Origin: Rotaria macrura
Lineage: Eukaryota; Rotifera; Eurotatoria; Philodinida; Philodinidae
NCBI GenBank assembly: GCA_900239685.1
Contig: OENT01000621.1
Span: 1 to 64,000, forward strand
DNA length: 64,000 nt
Reading direction: 5' to 3'
In this document: one piece after another, positions 48,595 through 62,300 of the stretch
Layout of the letters: every line of letters begins with the position of its first letter
Position numbering within the stretch: position 1 is the first letter of the stretch
Program-made: the position numbers and the translations under genes
The notes under the pieces: generated by a model
Told to the model about the DNA's origin: nothing
What the model saw: the letters and a program-made list of their open reading frames with translations, nothing else
The model's database searches: none

Positions 48595-49119
48595 AAGAAA
48601 AAGCAAACAATTTTAAACGTCTATATCTAAATATATATATATAAATACGTTTATTCGAAGATAAATTATATTCTTTTGTAAATGTCAAAGTTCAATCGTT
48701 CTCCGTTTTCGTTCTTTCTTTTTATTCTAGTTTATTGTTCAGATATTTATTCTCTCGATGTATTACGGTTGCGCTTTTTTATTTTCATCTTGCTTTTGGA
48801 GAGAAGTATTTTTTCTTAACTGTATTCGCGAGCAAAACTGATTGTAGATAGATTAGCTTCTAAATTTTATAAATGGGAACGATATGGGGCAGCATGATCA
48901 GCTTGATTGATTTCTTTTCGTTTTTATTTGACCACATAAAATTTTTTTTATATGCATATACCAGATTTAAATATATCTACGCATAAACAGGATAATTCTG
49001 GCGCTTCATATAGAATCTATTTTTCCTTACTGACATGAATAAAGGACATATGAAGAAAAAAAGAGAACTAAACAAATTGAATTCAAATGGATATGCAAGG
49101 ATTAGTGTTCACTAATTAT
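48595..49119. other. Convergent intergenic region, proline-rich gene and OGDH 3' ends
   Basis: AT-rich sequence with ATAAAT/TATATA words and no ORF of note. It must hold both 3' UTRs, since the genes on either side point toward each other. Confidence 0.5.
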
Positions 49120-50355
49120 TTAAATAGCCATTGCTTGTTTCAAATATGACTTGTGTTCCGTATAATGACATAACTTGATGCCTGCTGCTGTTGATGCTGC
49201 TGAATCTCTTCCGGCGTAACTAAAATAAAAGAAATTTAGAAAAATTATTCTCGCAACAACTAAACATGATAGAAATACACAATGAAAAATGAATAAGTCC
49301 TCATGATCATAACTTTTTCTTAATATAAAAACTACTCATTTTGGGACAACAAGAATAACAACCAAAAAAGAGCATGCACGTGCCGATTCATCGGCTAAGA
49401 CATGCTCTAGTTTGTACGACGTAATACGACATATGACTATACTAGATACGAGTATGAACTTACCAGTTACTGTAAGAATAGAAAACATTTCAGCAAATCG
49501 GGTCAAAAATAAAAGCATGAAAAAAGAAAACGTACTTGATTTCAGCAGCTCGGTGGTCATTCATTGAACGTAGAAGACAAGCCAGGCGTGGTTTACAAAA
49601 TGAGTACTAAATAGAAAGTAAGAGAAAAAACACAAGTGTATCCTGAAAAACACGTTTCATCAACTGACTGGTCCCATGTTTTTGTGTTCTTCTTGTGCAA
49701 AGCATATTTTTGCGTTCTTATATTTCTCTAGTTCTTCGCGAATTAAATCGAATGGAAACGGACACAATTGCTCAATGCGTACGACAGCTATTTGAGATTC
49801 AAGATCATTTTGTTTACGCACATCTTTTATATCATAGTAAGTCTTTCCCGAACAAAAAAGTATCTTTTTAACATCATGTGGATTTTCCGATGCAACACCC
49901 TCTTCAGGATAAATACGCTTAAAGCTGGTACCTAAACGAAAGAATACACAAGGTTGTTTTAACTTATAAATTTCATTTATTAAGTACCAGGGGTCATTTC
50001 ATCGAACGTTGAACGGCATGCAGGCAATCGAAGAAGTGATTTAGGTGACATTATTACTAACGGTTTACGGAACGGTAGAGCAAGTTGACGACGAAGAACA
50101 TGAAAGAAATTCGCTGGTGTTGTAATATTGGCTATAATCATATTCGTATCATCCAATTGATACATTGATATGTCATTATGTTCAATATGTTTCGTTTGTT
50201 TTATTTCTGCTACACGATCTTCATCCTCATCGGCCAACTAGAATAGAGTTTATCATAGAAAAATATTAATATATTTGAATATCGACAGATCAAATATGCT
50301 GCAATCTATTTTACTATTAGTGTGAATAATATTCAGATGTCTTGGGTAGATTTCA

Positions 50356-50399
<44 letters not shown>

Positions 50400-53300
50400 T
50401 TACATCATGTAAAATATCACGCATTTTTCACCAATGTTGTCTTAATGAAAACACTGGCGTAAGCAAGTATTTATTTTTTGGTCACGAAAATTAGCTTTTA
50501 GTTTGTTAGGGCCTTTTTCAAGTAAATGACACATACGTTATTGAAGAAACTTCAATACAATATTGATTCTATGAGTAAAAGTGGCAATATAGAAAATAAT
50601 ACCAATCTAATAATTATTAAATTTATCATTCGCAATGTATATTGTCTATTGGTTACACTCAAAATAAGCTTTGAATATTAGATTGATACTAAAAGAACTA
50701 GTGAAATCGTTTTGACATCAGACAATCTAATTATTTATCACAAATTTAGAACGTGTGGCCATTTATTTTAGCATTGGCTATTTATCAACGTTAATCTTAC
50801 AAAACATTTCTTTCAGCTAAATCGATATTGACGATAAAATGTAAAGATCATTACGACGAGTCTTTTTAACGTTGTATTTTCATTTAGAATTATGTCAACT
50901 GGCCTATTTTTGTTAACCCTTAAAAGGCGAAGAGGCATGAGGTAGTAGATAATGAAATCAGAAAAATGCGAACTGGTAACCAAGTAAGGGTGTTATACTG
51001 TTGGCATTTTTCTCGTAAAATGCAATATATCAGACATATTGTATTGGGATGTCATCTTACTTCGCCTCCTTAACTCAGTCATCTGCGATCAATTTTCGAA
51101 CCTGCAAAGAATGCTGTAATATATCTGATGATCAGAATCTATTTTGGGTTTTAGCGAAACTTGTCTTGATCGTTAGCAACGAATTTTTTTGTTTCGACAT
51201 TTGACCTATGCACATCTGCAAATGCTATAATAGTTTGAGAAACTTTTCAAAGAGCTTAATCTTTTAATAGTTCCATTGCTTGATTGAGATCTATGAGAGT
51301 TCTAAAGACGATGCCTATTGTGTTTAAAAAATCTCTAGTTGGTCACCACTTTCGATTTTATCGATTCGATAATCCACAAATATGGATTTGATTTAGGGAT
51401 ATATTTAGGGTACCAAGATTTATAGAGACAGATTGATATTCTTTCTTCTAGAGCTACTTAACACGTTCTTCAGCAGAAAAATCCGAACATGTAAGAATCT
51501 GCGAGAAAAACATTCGGATTGAAATTTCGTCCACAAGCAGTTTATGCGATCCTCAGATTACCCAGTAATCTTTAGCCTATACGGATGCTGTGCTGTTGAG
51601 ATAATGAATGTAGGAAAAAATCGACAACATTTTGGAACAACAGCTCGTAAAATCTAGTTTCTCTTCAAGATGTTTGATTTCTAGAGGTAGACAAGAATTG
51701 TTACTAAGAATTTCAGAACAATCCAAATAATGCATCAGTCATTCATGAGCAAAAATTCAAGTTGAAATTCCATTGTTTTGATTTTTGCATGAAGCGGAAT
51801 ATCCCGTATGACGAACATTTTCTTTATGACGTTACCCTATATTAGTGAAATGGTTTGAAATTCACGGAGTGATTTCATCAGATTCCTTGGTACTATGCTC
51901 CAGAATGTCGCTTGAGCAACCCAAGGCCATATGTTATGTTTATGAATAAGACAAAACTTAAGAATAGAATCTTCATATTAAAATAGATCGTGAATCGTAA
52001 ACGACCCACTGTTCCATCTAAGAATGAGTTAAAAATTATATTTTCGTCTCTGTGTGATTAATAAGGTCATGTTAGTTTAGAGAAGAAAACGTTGATTTTT
52101 GCATATAAGTTCTCGAAGTGAATTTTATTGAAACTATTCTGATCTCTCTTGAAAGGGACATTCGGCTTTTAAGGGACAGAAAAAGTAAACTAGTGTTGAA
52201 TATCAATTCTACTCTAGGATTAAATATACACATGTTTTAAATTAATTTAATAAATATAGTCATAGTTAACGTTAGTTCGGACTGCCATTGACAAACTCAT
52301 GATACTTATCAGTACTAAAGATAGTGTGATGATAAATTTTTCATTGGAAAACAAAGATTAGTTATTGGAAGGCTCAAAGAAAAAATATCAGAACTATAGA
52401 GAAACCTTTAGAAAATGATATCTGTAGAGGGAATGTGATATCTTTTCTAACTATCTTTCAACAGAACACGATGAAACAACTATAGTTATATCTCCGTGAT
52501 GTGATGGTTAGAAGATAGTCAACCATTTCACTATGAAACTTATGCTGATCGATTTTCAGTAGTCCTAGGCAGTGTTTCATCATTATGAATAACATCGACT
52601 GTTTTGACTAATAAAAAAATGATTGCATGTATTTGTACAGCTAATAGAATGTGCTTTGAGCTACTTATGAATATTAATTTTTTACGTATTCAACTATCAT
52701 TAATAATTACATCAATTTACCTGTAAAAATCGTTCTAATCGTGCTGATGAATGTTCTGGTCCTTGTCCTTCATAGCCATGAGGTAAGAGAAGGACAATAC
52801 CGCTTTGACGAACCCATTTAGCTTGTCCACTAGAAATAAATTGATCAATAATACATTGAGCATTATTGGCGAAATCACCTAAATTTTAAATAAATTCATG
52901 AAAAGCAATCATGTCTTTCAAAAGAAAAGAGGAAACAAATTATTGATTTTTACCGAATTGTGCTTCCCAGATGATCAATGAGTTGGGATTTGTTATAGAA
53001 TATCCAAGTTCAAAACCCAATGCAGCGAATTCGGATAACGAACTGTTACATATTGTATAATGGCCTTGCGTAGGATGAAGATAATTCATTGGTACATGAA
53101 AAACGAGATCTTTATCTTGATCATGTAAAACATGATGACGATGAGAAAATGTTCCACGTTCAACATCTTGTCCACTGAGACGAACATGATTACCATCAAA
53201 TAAAATACTGCCAATAGCCATTGTTTCGGCCAATCCCCAATCCACTTCGCGTCCACTTAACATTTTTGAACGATTTTCAAAAATACGTACGAGACCACGA

Positions 53301-56300
53301 TGAAGATGAAAACCATCGGGCAATTCAAGTGCTTTGACACCGATTGTTTTCAACATTTCTTCGGATACACCTGTTTTAGGATATGGAAAAGGACCTTTGC
53401 CAGTGAAGAAATTTTTCCATGGTGAATCAAGCCAATTCTTATCTTTAGCATAAGCTGAACTTTTTGAATTAGTGAAAGCGTCATCAAGAATCTTTTGATA
53501 TTTAGCTTCTTCAGCCTAGAATAAATATATTGAATAGGAAAAAAAAGCCAACATACAAGACATTCCCAAGAATTCTATTAATACATACTTCATACCACTC
53601 TTGTTTGATTCTTCCTTCACTAATTAATTTGTCTACCCATTTTTTTAAAACTGGCGTCTGCTTATTTATTTGTTTATACCTGAATAAAAAAAAAGTAGTA
53701 CATGATAAAAACTGAAATGAAAAATATCATATACGAACATAAACGGTTGTGTAAACATAGGTTCATCGGTTTCATTGTGACCATGTCGACGATAGCAAAC
53801 CTAAAGAAAAATTTAATTTTTGTTCTTTATTCTAAATTGATAATTTTCTAGAAATTAAAAATAAAAATAAACTTATATACCAAATCAATGACAACATCTT
53901 TTTTGAATGTACATCGCCATTCTGCAGCTACTTTCGCCACATGTAAGACTGAGTCAACATCATCAGCATTGACATGAAATATAGGTGCATTAACAACTCG
54001 TGCTACATCCGTACAATAGGGACTTGAACGTGCCATACGTGGATCTGTTGTAAAACCAATCTAAAGTTTTCCATAGAAACAATGATATTTTCGTTCAATC
54101 AGAAAACTAGATCTTGTCTATTCGTAATTTACTTGATTGTTGCAAATAATATGAATAGTTCCATGTGTTGTATAAGCAGGTAAATCACTCAAATGAAATG
54201 TCTCATAAACGACACCTTGGCCAGCAAATGCTGCATCACCGTGCAATAATATACTCATAGCTTTGTCACCTGTTTTATCACCTCGATAAAATTGCTCAGC
54301 TCGAGTTTTACCTTGCACAACAGGATCAACAGCTGTATAGGAAAAAGCAAACAACGGTTTTATGTTTTAGATAAAACAATTTAATCATATTTTTATTTTC
54401 GTTCTATAACAACCTTCTAAATGTGATGGATTAGCAACAAGAGCAAATTTAACCATTGTATTTGATGCACGATTTAAACGTTCAATACATGTACCCAAAT
54501 GATATTTAACATCACCACTTCCCTAAACAAGAGATACATTTAACGTGGAAAAATACATATCGAGATAGATATGCATGAATATATGGATATTTATATAAAT
54601 AAATATCAATGTTCGACGAAACACTACGATGGTTTAAATAGGAATAGGTGTCCAAAATATTTCGTCATTATTGACGAGTGTAAAATAACGCGAAACATCG
54701 ATAGGGAAATGAAAAGAGATAAAGAAAACTTACGATAATATAAGATTTATGTTCCTTTTTCTTATTAATATGATATGAAAATAATGTTTAAAAACGTTCG
54801 CTTCATTGTTTTTAACGTATACTTACAGAAACATCAGATGGTTCTAATTTCGGATCGAACTGACAAAATAATTCTTCTAATGGTTTACGTGTGACATTTG
54901 CCAATACATTGAGACGACCTCTAAAATGAGATATTGATTGAAATCCGAATGAAATTTTATTACTAACCGATGTGGCATGCCCATAATAACAGTGTCAACG
55001 CCTTTATTTGCAGCTGTATCAATAACCATTTTCATAGCTGGTATTAAAACTTCACAGCCTTCAAGACCAAAACGTTTCTCTGAACTCCATTTCTTCTTTA
55101 AATAATCTTCGAATCTAGTAAATGAAAACACGAGAATAATACGACAATAAATCTCAATATTTTATATTCAATATACTTCGTTGCTCGAATAAGTCTTTTT
55201 ACTGCACGTTGAATATCTTTAATTCCTAAGCTTTTCTGTGATTGATCTTCAAATCTTTGTCGAATCCAATTACATTTTTCGTAACTATTTATATACATAT
55301 ACTCGAGACCAATCGTTTGACAATACACCATCTAGATAGAACAATAATCAATGAAAATAACACAACGAAAATATTTCATGCATACTTCTAATCGCCGTAT
55401 TATTTCACGTAGAGAAAGTTCTTTTTCCTGACCACCTATAAATGTTATTGGTGGCAGAAAAAACTTTCGATCCAGATCAGTTTCACCTTTATTTAGTAAA
55501 TAAAATGACTTTTAAGCATTAATATCAATAATAATTCGCATAAAAAAAAACCGTATCTCTAGGTGAGATCAAATTCTATTCTATGTTGAACACACACATA
55601 CACATCAACCAACAAAAGAAACGAAGCGTTATTTATATTTGCTTTCTATCTATTCTTTTATCTTACTCAAATTATGTGAAGATAATCGTAATCCTTCAGG
55701 TTGTTCACCAGATAGATCAGCATCAAGTATGCCGAGTGGATCAAGCTTAGCTTCATGATGTCCATATAGCTGAAAGAAGTAACATAAACTCTTGACTTTT
55801 CGTTTGTTTTACATTTGATGAACATAGATATTCGAAGTATTGATCTCAACTAATGATAGGGTTTCTTTTGAGACTTGATTCTTGAACTCTTACTAAAATT
55901 ATAAAATGTGTATGTTAAATCGTTGGGTCTTTCAGAATCGAGATCAGCCGATAAAAGACCAAGTGGATCAAGTTGTGCTATTTTGTGACCACGCATCTGT
56001 AACAGGGTATGAGTTTAGCAATATTGATTGTTAGATCGTTTTGTTTTTGATTAAATTATTTATCGTACGATTGCTAAAAAAGAAGTACAGTAATAAACTG
56101 ACCTGATATGATCGTACAAGTGCTTGCACAGCCATATGATCTTGTACAGCTTTCATGTCAAGTGAAACTTGTGACATAGAACTTGTATGAGAAGTAGCTG
56201 ATTGCAAATGAATTGCTTGCTGAGATACAGCTCCAACGTTCGCTTGTGGAAGAGAACCAATCTTTTGATAATATTCTATTAATGCTGGTGATGGTGGAGT

Positions 56301-56610
56301 CACTCCTAAAGTTGGTGGCCGTTGATACTGTTGATTACGAAAATAAAGATCCCATGACTAACAAAACAAAATGAAAAGTTACTATTAGAAACTTTTTTTT
56401 GAATGAATTCATTTCATGATATACCTTGTGTACTGATTGAGGATCTTTAGACCACTGTGAATACATTTCATCGATATAGTTTGATGAAGATGCATTTAGA
56501 AACGATTCTGGCTGCGCTCTATGCGTACTACGTGTTATTAGTGTCAATTGAGGCAAACATCGAATCGATACAGCTGATGGTCGAGAGAGTGAGGAAGCAA
56601 TTCGTTCCAT
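49120..56610 (-). CDS. OGDH: 2-oxoglutarate dehydrogenase E1 subunit (OGDH), complete gene
   Basis: OGDH is the thiamine-diphosphate E1 of the TCA-cycle complex that converts 2-oxoglutarate to succinyl-CoA in the mitochondrial matrix. The start (56610) gives [20 protein letters not shown], a targeting peptide, then [20 protein letters not shown]. Conserved blocks follow: [17 protein letters not shown] with [39 protein letters not shown], the cofactor motif [11 protein letters not shown] ... [88 protein letters not shown] and QEEHKNMG. The end is [14 protein letters not shown] ... QAMAI-TAA (49120-49122). A ~2.5-kb intron (50238-52720) contains no recognised gene. Two alternative exons lie at 55894-55996 and 55667-55769. 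A TTTATTTCAG acceptor-like sequence directly precedes the ATG. Confidence 0.95.
50238..52725. other. Long OGDH intron
   Basis: No exon or gene is recognised in this stretch. It contains an AT microsatellite at about 50366-50395 and otherwise ordinary AT-rich sequence. It is far longer than the 50-100-bp introns of the rest of the gene, so an old insertion is possible, but no inverted or direct repeats at its borders were seen. Confidence 0.5.
55667..55769 (-). other. OGDH: OGDH alternative exon B (mutually exclusive)
   Basis: 103 nt between a TTTCAG acceptor and a GTAAGA donor, phase 0 in and phase 1 out. It encodes [20 protein letters not shown] then [14 protein letters not shown] plus one base. 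It aligns residue for residue with exon A without gaps. It keeps the DAD of the vertebrate calcium-responsive DADLD segment but has Ser in the last position. Confidence 0.85.
55894..55996 (-). other. OGDH: OGDH alternative exon A (mutually exclusive)
   Basis: 103 nt between a TTACAG acceptor and a GTAAGA donor, phase 0 in and phase 1 out. It encodes [20 protein letters not shown] then [14 protein letters not shown] plus one base. It has the same length and phases as exon B, 124 bp away. Joining both would shift the frame, so a transcript can use only one. The vertebrate DADLD reads SADLD here. Confidence 0.85.
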
Positions 56611-57626
56611 CTGAAATAAATTGTATTAAAGTAACTTGTGAGAGAAAATAGTGTTTATTCTAAATGATGTTTTTTTTTATTTGCTGTTTTACCGAAAAGC
56701 ACAGAACATACGTTAAATAGTAACAACAGCTGAGCAATAGCTTTCCTTCGATGACGTCATTGAAAAAAGTCATTGTCATTACTGTTTGTCCTCTATTTTT
56801 ATATTTTTATCATCTTCATAATAGCTTCTAATAAATTTAAAAAATTGATTTCTTTTAAAAATTGAAATTTTTCCAATGGCATCTGTTCAAATCACAAATG
56901 CCGCCACTTGCAACTAGAATCACGTGTTTACTGCGCGCCTGATATTTGTTTGTGTAATAAAAGTACAATGACAAAACAGAAAGAAAAAAACTGTCCGAAT
57001 GGTACACGAGCTTTTACAACGATAGAGGACTGTCTTATTATTTTGTGAGTTCGAAATGGTTCTCCTTAATCAATTAATAAAAAGTCAAGATTAAATTTCA
57101 TTAGAATATCTTTTTATTTCTAAAATATGATCTATTCGTTTTTATTTGCTTTTCTTCCTTTTCAAAAATGGAATTTATAAAACTTAATTATTTTTTATTA
57201 TTGATTTCAAACTATTTTATTCCATTGGTTTTACGTACATAGATATACATAAATGTCTGTGAATTCTTTTTGTTCAATATACAATCGTTTGATGTATATT
57301 ACCCCTTACGAGTGATTCAACGTTTTTTTTTCTCTCTTTCTTCATCACCACCCCACTGCCCCCACATATCGTCGTCTATGGTGTCGTTTTTTTTTCTTTT
57401 TCTTTTAACGTTACATCGTGTCACGGGCGAATTAGCGTTCGCCCAAACCAAATGCTTATGGCAATCTTTCTTCTCGTTTCGTCGTCATTGTTGTCTTGTT
57501 ACCCTTTGCTTCTAAAAGAAATGTATATATAGATTTCTTTTTCTTCTACTAGATTATTCTTTCAAAAATAATTTTAAATATCAGCCTAATTGCGCGGCGT
57601 ATCGTCTTTTGATTTCGTCTCGTAGG
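56611..57626. promoter_or_regulatory. Divergent OGDH/UBE2D intergenic promoter region
   Basis: About 1 kb separates the two head-to-head start codons. A perfect CRE palindrome TGACGTCA is at 56752-56759, about 140 bp upstream of the OGDH ATG, and an E-box CACGTG is at 56921-56926, next to GCGCGC. Pyrimidine-rich sequence from 57310 to 57620 leads into UBE2D. Short ORFs here (57270-57515) are translations of T-rich promoter or UTR sequence. Confidence 0.5.
56752..56759. promoter_or_regulatory. CRE-type palindrome TGACGTCA
   Basis: An exact 8-bp CREB/ATF consensus in the shared OGDH/UBE2D upstream region. CREB/ATF control of mitochondrial metabolic genes is plausible; binding is not shown by sequence. 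Confidence 0.5.
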
Positions 57627-58410
<784 letters not shown>

Positions 58411-61400
58411 TGTATGATGAACATTCAATCAACAGCAGCACAATTCTTTTTTTTTCTTCTTTTCTTTTTTTAAGCTATTCTTTGTGTTGAATGAAAATGG
58501 ACAGGCAGAAGATTCATAAATGAACATCTCGTCGTTTTTCTCCCCTTTATTCGAGTGTATATCTATATGTATGTACGATGCTTGTGTGTATTTAATCGAA
58601 AGATGAGCTAAAGTAACAACAAATAGATAATGGGAAAGAGAAAAAAATTGAGTTCAAAGATTTGAATTTGTCCGGGTGTTTATTGTTTGACGAATATTAT
58701 GTCTATGTTCTTCAGTTTTTTTTTTCGTTCTTCTTTTCTATTTGGCACCATGCTCTTCTTCTGCTCTGTGTGTGTTTATTGCCTTTGTCTGCAACACTTT
58801 CTCGTCATTTTCTTTATGATTAAAAACAAACTCAACGAAAATTCACCGAATGTTCTCACTAACCATCGAAGACGAGAGCAGGTGTAAGAAAGAAAAATTC
58901 TAGAGTCTGTAGTGTAAATCATTGACTTGCGAAGACATAAAGTGAGAGAAGAAAAACAACACAACTACTACACAGTTGCTAGAAATTGTATTCATAACCT
59001 AGTACTTGAAAACTTTGCGCTGACCTGTTGTTAGAAAACTCAAATTAGCATTCATTTAAATCGTGTACTCATCGACATTCGCTTCTATTGAATTCATATG
59101 AAGTCATTAAAATCTAATGATGACGTAACATCTGTCATCGATATGCTTTATGACATTGCTATTTCTTCTACTGCCACGAAACATTTATTATTCTGAAAAG
59201 TGAATCGATTATTATTAAATTATAGCATTGATTTCACTTTGTTTAAATACAATAATTAACTAGAAATTTTTAAAATTTTATTAATTTAAGAATATCTGCT
59301 TTACACGAAAAGCATTACTTTCATTAGAGTGCGATCAGTCAGGTATAGAGTGTGAATTATTTTTTAGAATATGAATTATTGAAATTAAGATACAGATTAA
59401 TTGAAGCTGAAAGTTAATCCATATAGATATCTTGTTTTTTTACTGTTATAAATTGCAGGAGTACTCAAAATAGAGCGTGCATCTAATTGATGATTTCGCG
59501 TTTACAAAAACCACAGCGATGTTTCGATAAAGTGAAGCATGATTTGTTAATAACCACGCATGTCCTTGTTCATCTCTATTTTTTACTATGTAAAAGCGAA
59601 AATGTGAAGAATTACTATTCTTCATCGTTACTCGAGATAAATCAATTGTGACATGAGAGGAAACAGTCGGTCTGAGTTCCGGTTTTGATTTCGATCAGAA
59701 ACAAGAGAATAATTCTCCTAGCACTTTCTATTCTCAATGCAACAAAAACGTTGTCAGAATACGATATGCACAAACAGCTTACTGCTATAATCGCGATCGA
59801 TTTATTTATTTGTGTCCTTCGTAGCAAGCACGTAATTACATGTAAGAATAATCAGCTGTGTAATTCCTAGCCTCAATCTCGGATGGATTCGAATTGAGCA
59901 ATGAATTTACTTACTGATATCAAGTGATATCTAATCAAAATAATTGTCGAACTTAGATTTTCTTTCTATGAAAAGTCTATGGAAATGGATCTTTTCAAAA
60001 CATGAAGAACATACTAGTCATTCAATATTTTTTGTCTCGAATAGTAGGTATTTAAAATTTATATCAACGTTTTCCCAAGACATTGGATTCTATCGAAATA
60101 ATGTTCTCCAGACATGGAAAAACAAGAAGGTCGTGAAGTAGATAGACGACGGTATCAAAATTTAATTAGATGGAAAAACTCTTTTAGTTCACGTTAATTG
60201 TTCACTCGATTTCTTTTATCATCTACTATGTCACAATGACTTAGGAAATTAAATTAAATACGAATCGCACTAACAGAAAAAAACTAATTCATTTGAAAAC
60301 TTTTCTATTCATTTGAACTGACTGTTGGTTTGTTTCCTACAATTAACAAAGAATAATTATCTAGCTGCATTCATTCTTTTATTTTACGTCGATAGATTTT
60401 TAATAATAAGAATCCTATGTTTTAAGAGTCTTGTTTAAGCATCTCATGTTGCTTAGGAAATACTTACAGGCAATGCTACCGTCTATCATTTCTTTTCCGG
60501 CTTAACTCAAAGTACAACTTACGCTTACAACGAACAAGTTCTAGTTCATGCGATAATAAAAACAAAAAGCTTTTCAATAATTATCTTTTGAAGGAACTGT
60601 CTCTAGTCATGAAAAGCCTCTCTTATGCACAGTTTTTGCCTGCACAAATAGACTTCAGTTAGACTAAGAAATAAATTGAAGTATTTGCGTCTATGTAGCT
60701 TCATCCGTTGAGTATGATTTATGCTTGACACGAGACAAAAAAATTTCTCCTCTTCTGTTCATATGTTTTCTGGAGAGTATGGATATATAATTTCAAGAAA
60801 ATGTTTCGCATTTTATTTTGGTTCAAAACGGTGGAACTATTCGGTAGACAAATTTATATCTCGATGAAATTGAAGCAAAGTGTGTAGTCATACATATAGT
60901 GGAAACAAAAAGATAATTATCACTATTTTCTCTTCTATAATGTTTTTTTAAGTAAAGCAAATCTAAAGATGATCTGTTAGGATTTCGACATTGACGTCGA
61001 AATAAGTATCTTCTTTTAGCACTATCGTTTTCTCTCTATTATAGAATTGTTATTTAACAGATTCTGAATAATATCGTCACTATTTCTAACAGGTTTTTTA
61101 ATCAATCATGGAGAAAAAATGAAGTAATGTTGTACTAAAGTTAGATACATCATGGTATAATAAATGGTACATCGAAAAAAAAATAATAAAAGTCTTAAAA
61201 TCGTCTCATATAGAAACAAGCTAACAAAAAATTAATTATCGTAATAAAATTGAAAATTTCTAAGGTGGTTCTTTAGACATTGATTAATATTGAATAACTT
61301 CCGACAACAAAATAAAAAATACAAGTGTCAGAAAATAAAAGAAGGATTTGCGATCAGTATAGATATTGCAGTAGTATGATTGAACTTGTCTTCTGAAAAT

Positions 61401-62228
61401 CATGTATACGTAAACAACGATCTATTCATAATGACAACATAATTCATACGGTCAAAATGAGCTAACATTATTTCGGTTGTTCTATTAAAATGACCAACGT
61501 TGAAAAAGTCAGAAATGTCAAATACTCATGACTTGCTTGATAGACAATCAATCCATGATAGAGACTTCCACATCGAGTTGAAAATCGTCAGTTTTTTGAA
61601 TGCTTATCATTTTATGATGAACGATTTATTACTTGTAGACATAATATGAAATTCAAATGTACAATAAAAGAGCAACAATTTTAACAACGTCATGCACTAG
61701 TAAATGTCAGTGCTGAATCAGTATAAATCATTTTCATTTTTATAATTAGAAGAACATCATTACTTATGTCAGATTGAATTGAATGGTATGTATCATTAGC
61801 AAGAAACTCTGCTAGGCTCAAAAATGCATAAAAAACGATGAATAACGTCGAGCACTTGTTCTTGTTTTTCCTTCTACATGATTCGTCACATCAATCCAGT
61901 GTATGTTTTCTTACGATCAATATTTCAAAAGATTGTTCCTTTAGATCGCCACACATAAGGTTAACTTTCTTCGTTATTGTATGAAAATAACATAAATTGA
62001 AACCTCAGTAGATTTTAGTTTTAGAACTAGAATCTATCATCACAATGTGAACCCGGAATAATGCATATGCCTTGATATTCTACGAAGTAATTAATCATTA
62101 ACGGTAATTACCTCAACAATTTTTATGATCGATTTCTTCGTTACTGTACGATCCTAATCTACATCTATCTATATGTATATACTTTTTCCTATTGACAATT
62201 TATTTAACTTATTGTGTTTGCTTTTCAG
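58411..62228. other. Gene-poor stretch downstream of UBE2D
   Basis: The first few hundred bases are probably the UBE2D 3' UTR. No conserved gene is recognised in the rest; the ORFs at 58687-58964, 59642-59870 and 59944-60141 match nothing I know. I looked for further E2 exons (HPN, catalytic-Cys block) that would make 62229 part of a second gene and found none. Confidence 0.5.
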
Positions 62229-62300
62229 AATCCACTTGTACCCGAAATCGCTAGACTATATAAGCGTGATCAACAAGGGTATAATAGAGTAAGAGAATGA
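62229..62300 (+). pseudogene. Stray UBE2D exon copy (alternative 3' exon or relic)
   Basis: After a TTTGCTTTTCAG acceptor, 62229-62288 encodes NPLVPEIARLYKRDQQGYNR, the exact counterpart of UBE2D exon [20 protein letters not shown]: 60 nt, phase 0 at both ends. A GTAAGA donor follows; read-through instead gives VRE and a TGA at 62298-62300. No terminal exon encoding ARxWTQKYAM was found downstream. It is either an alternative 3' exon of UBE2D, 3.9 kb away, giving an E2 without its last helix, or the remains of a duplicated gene. Confidence 0.65.
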
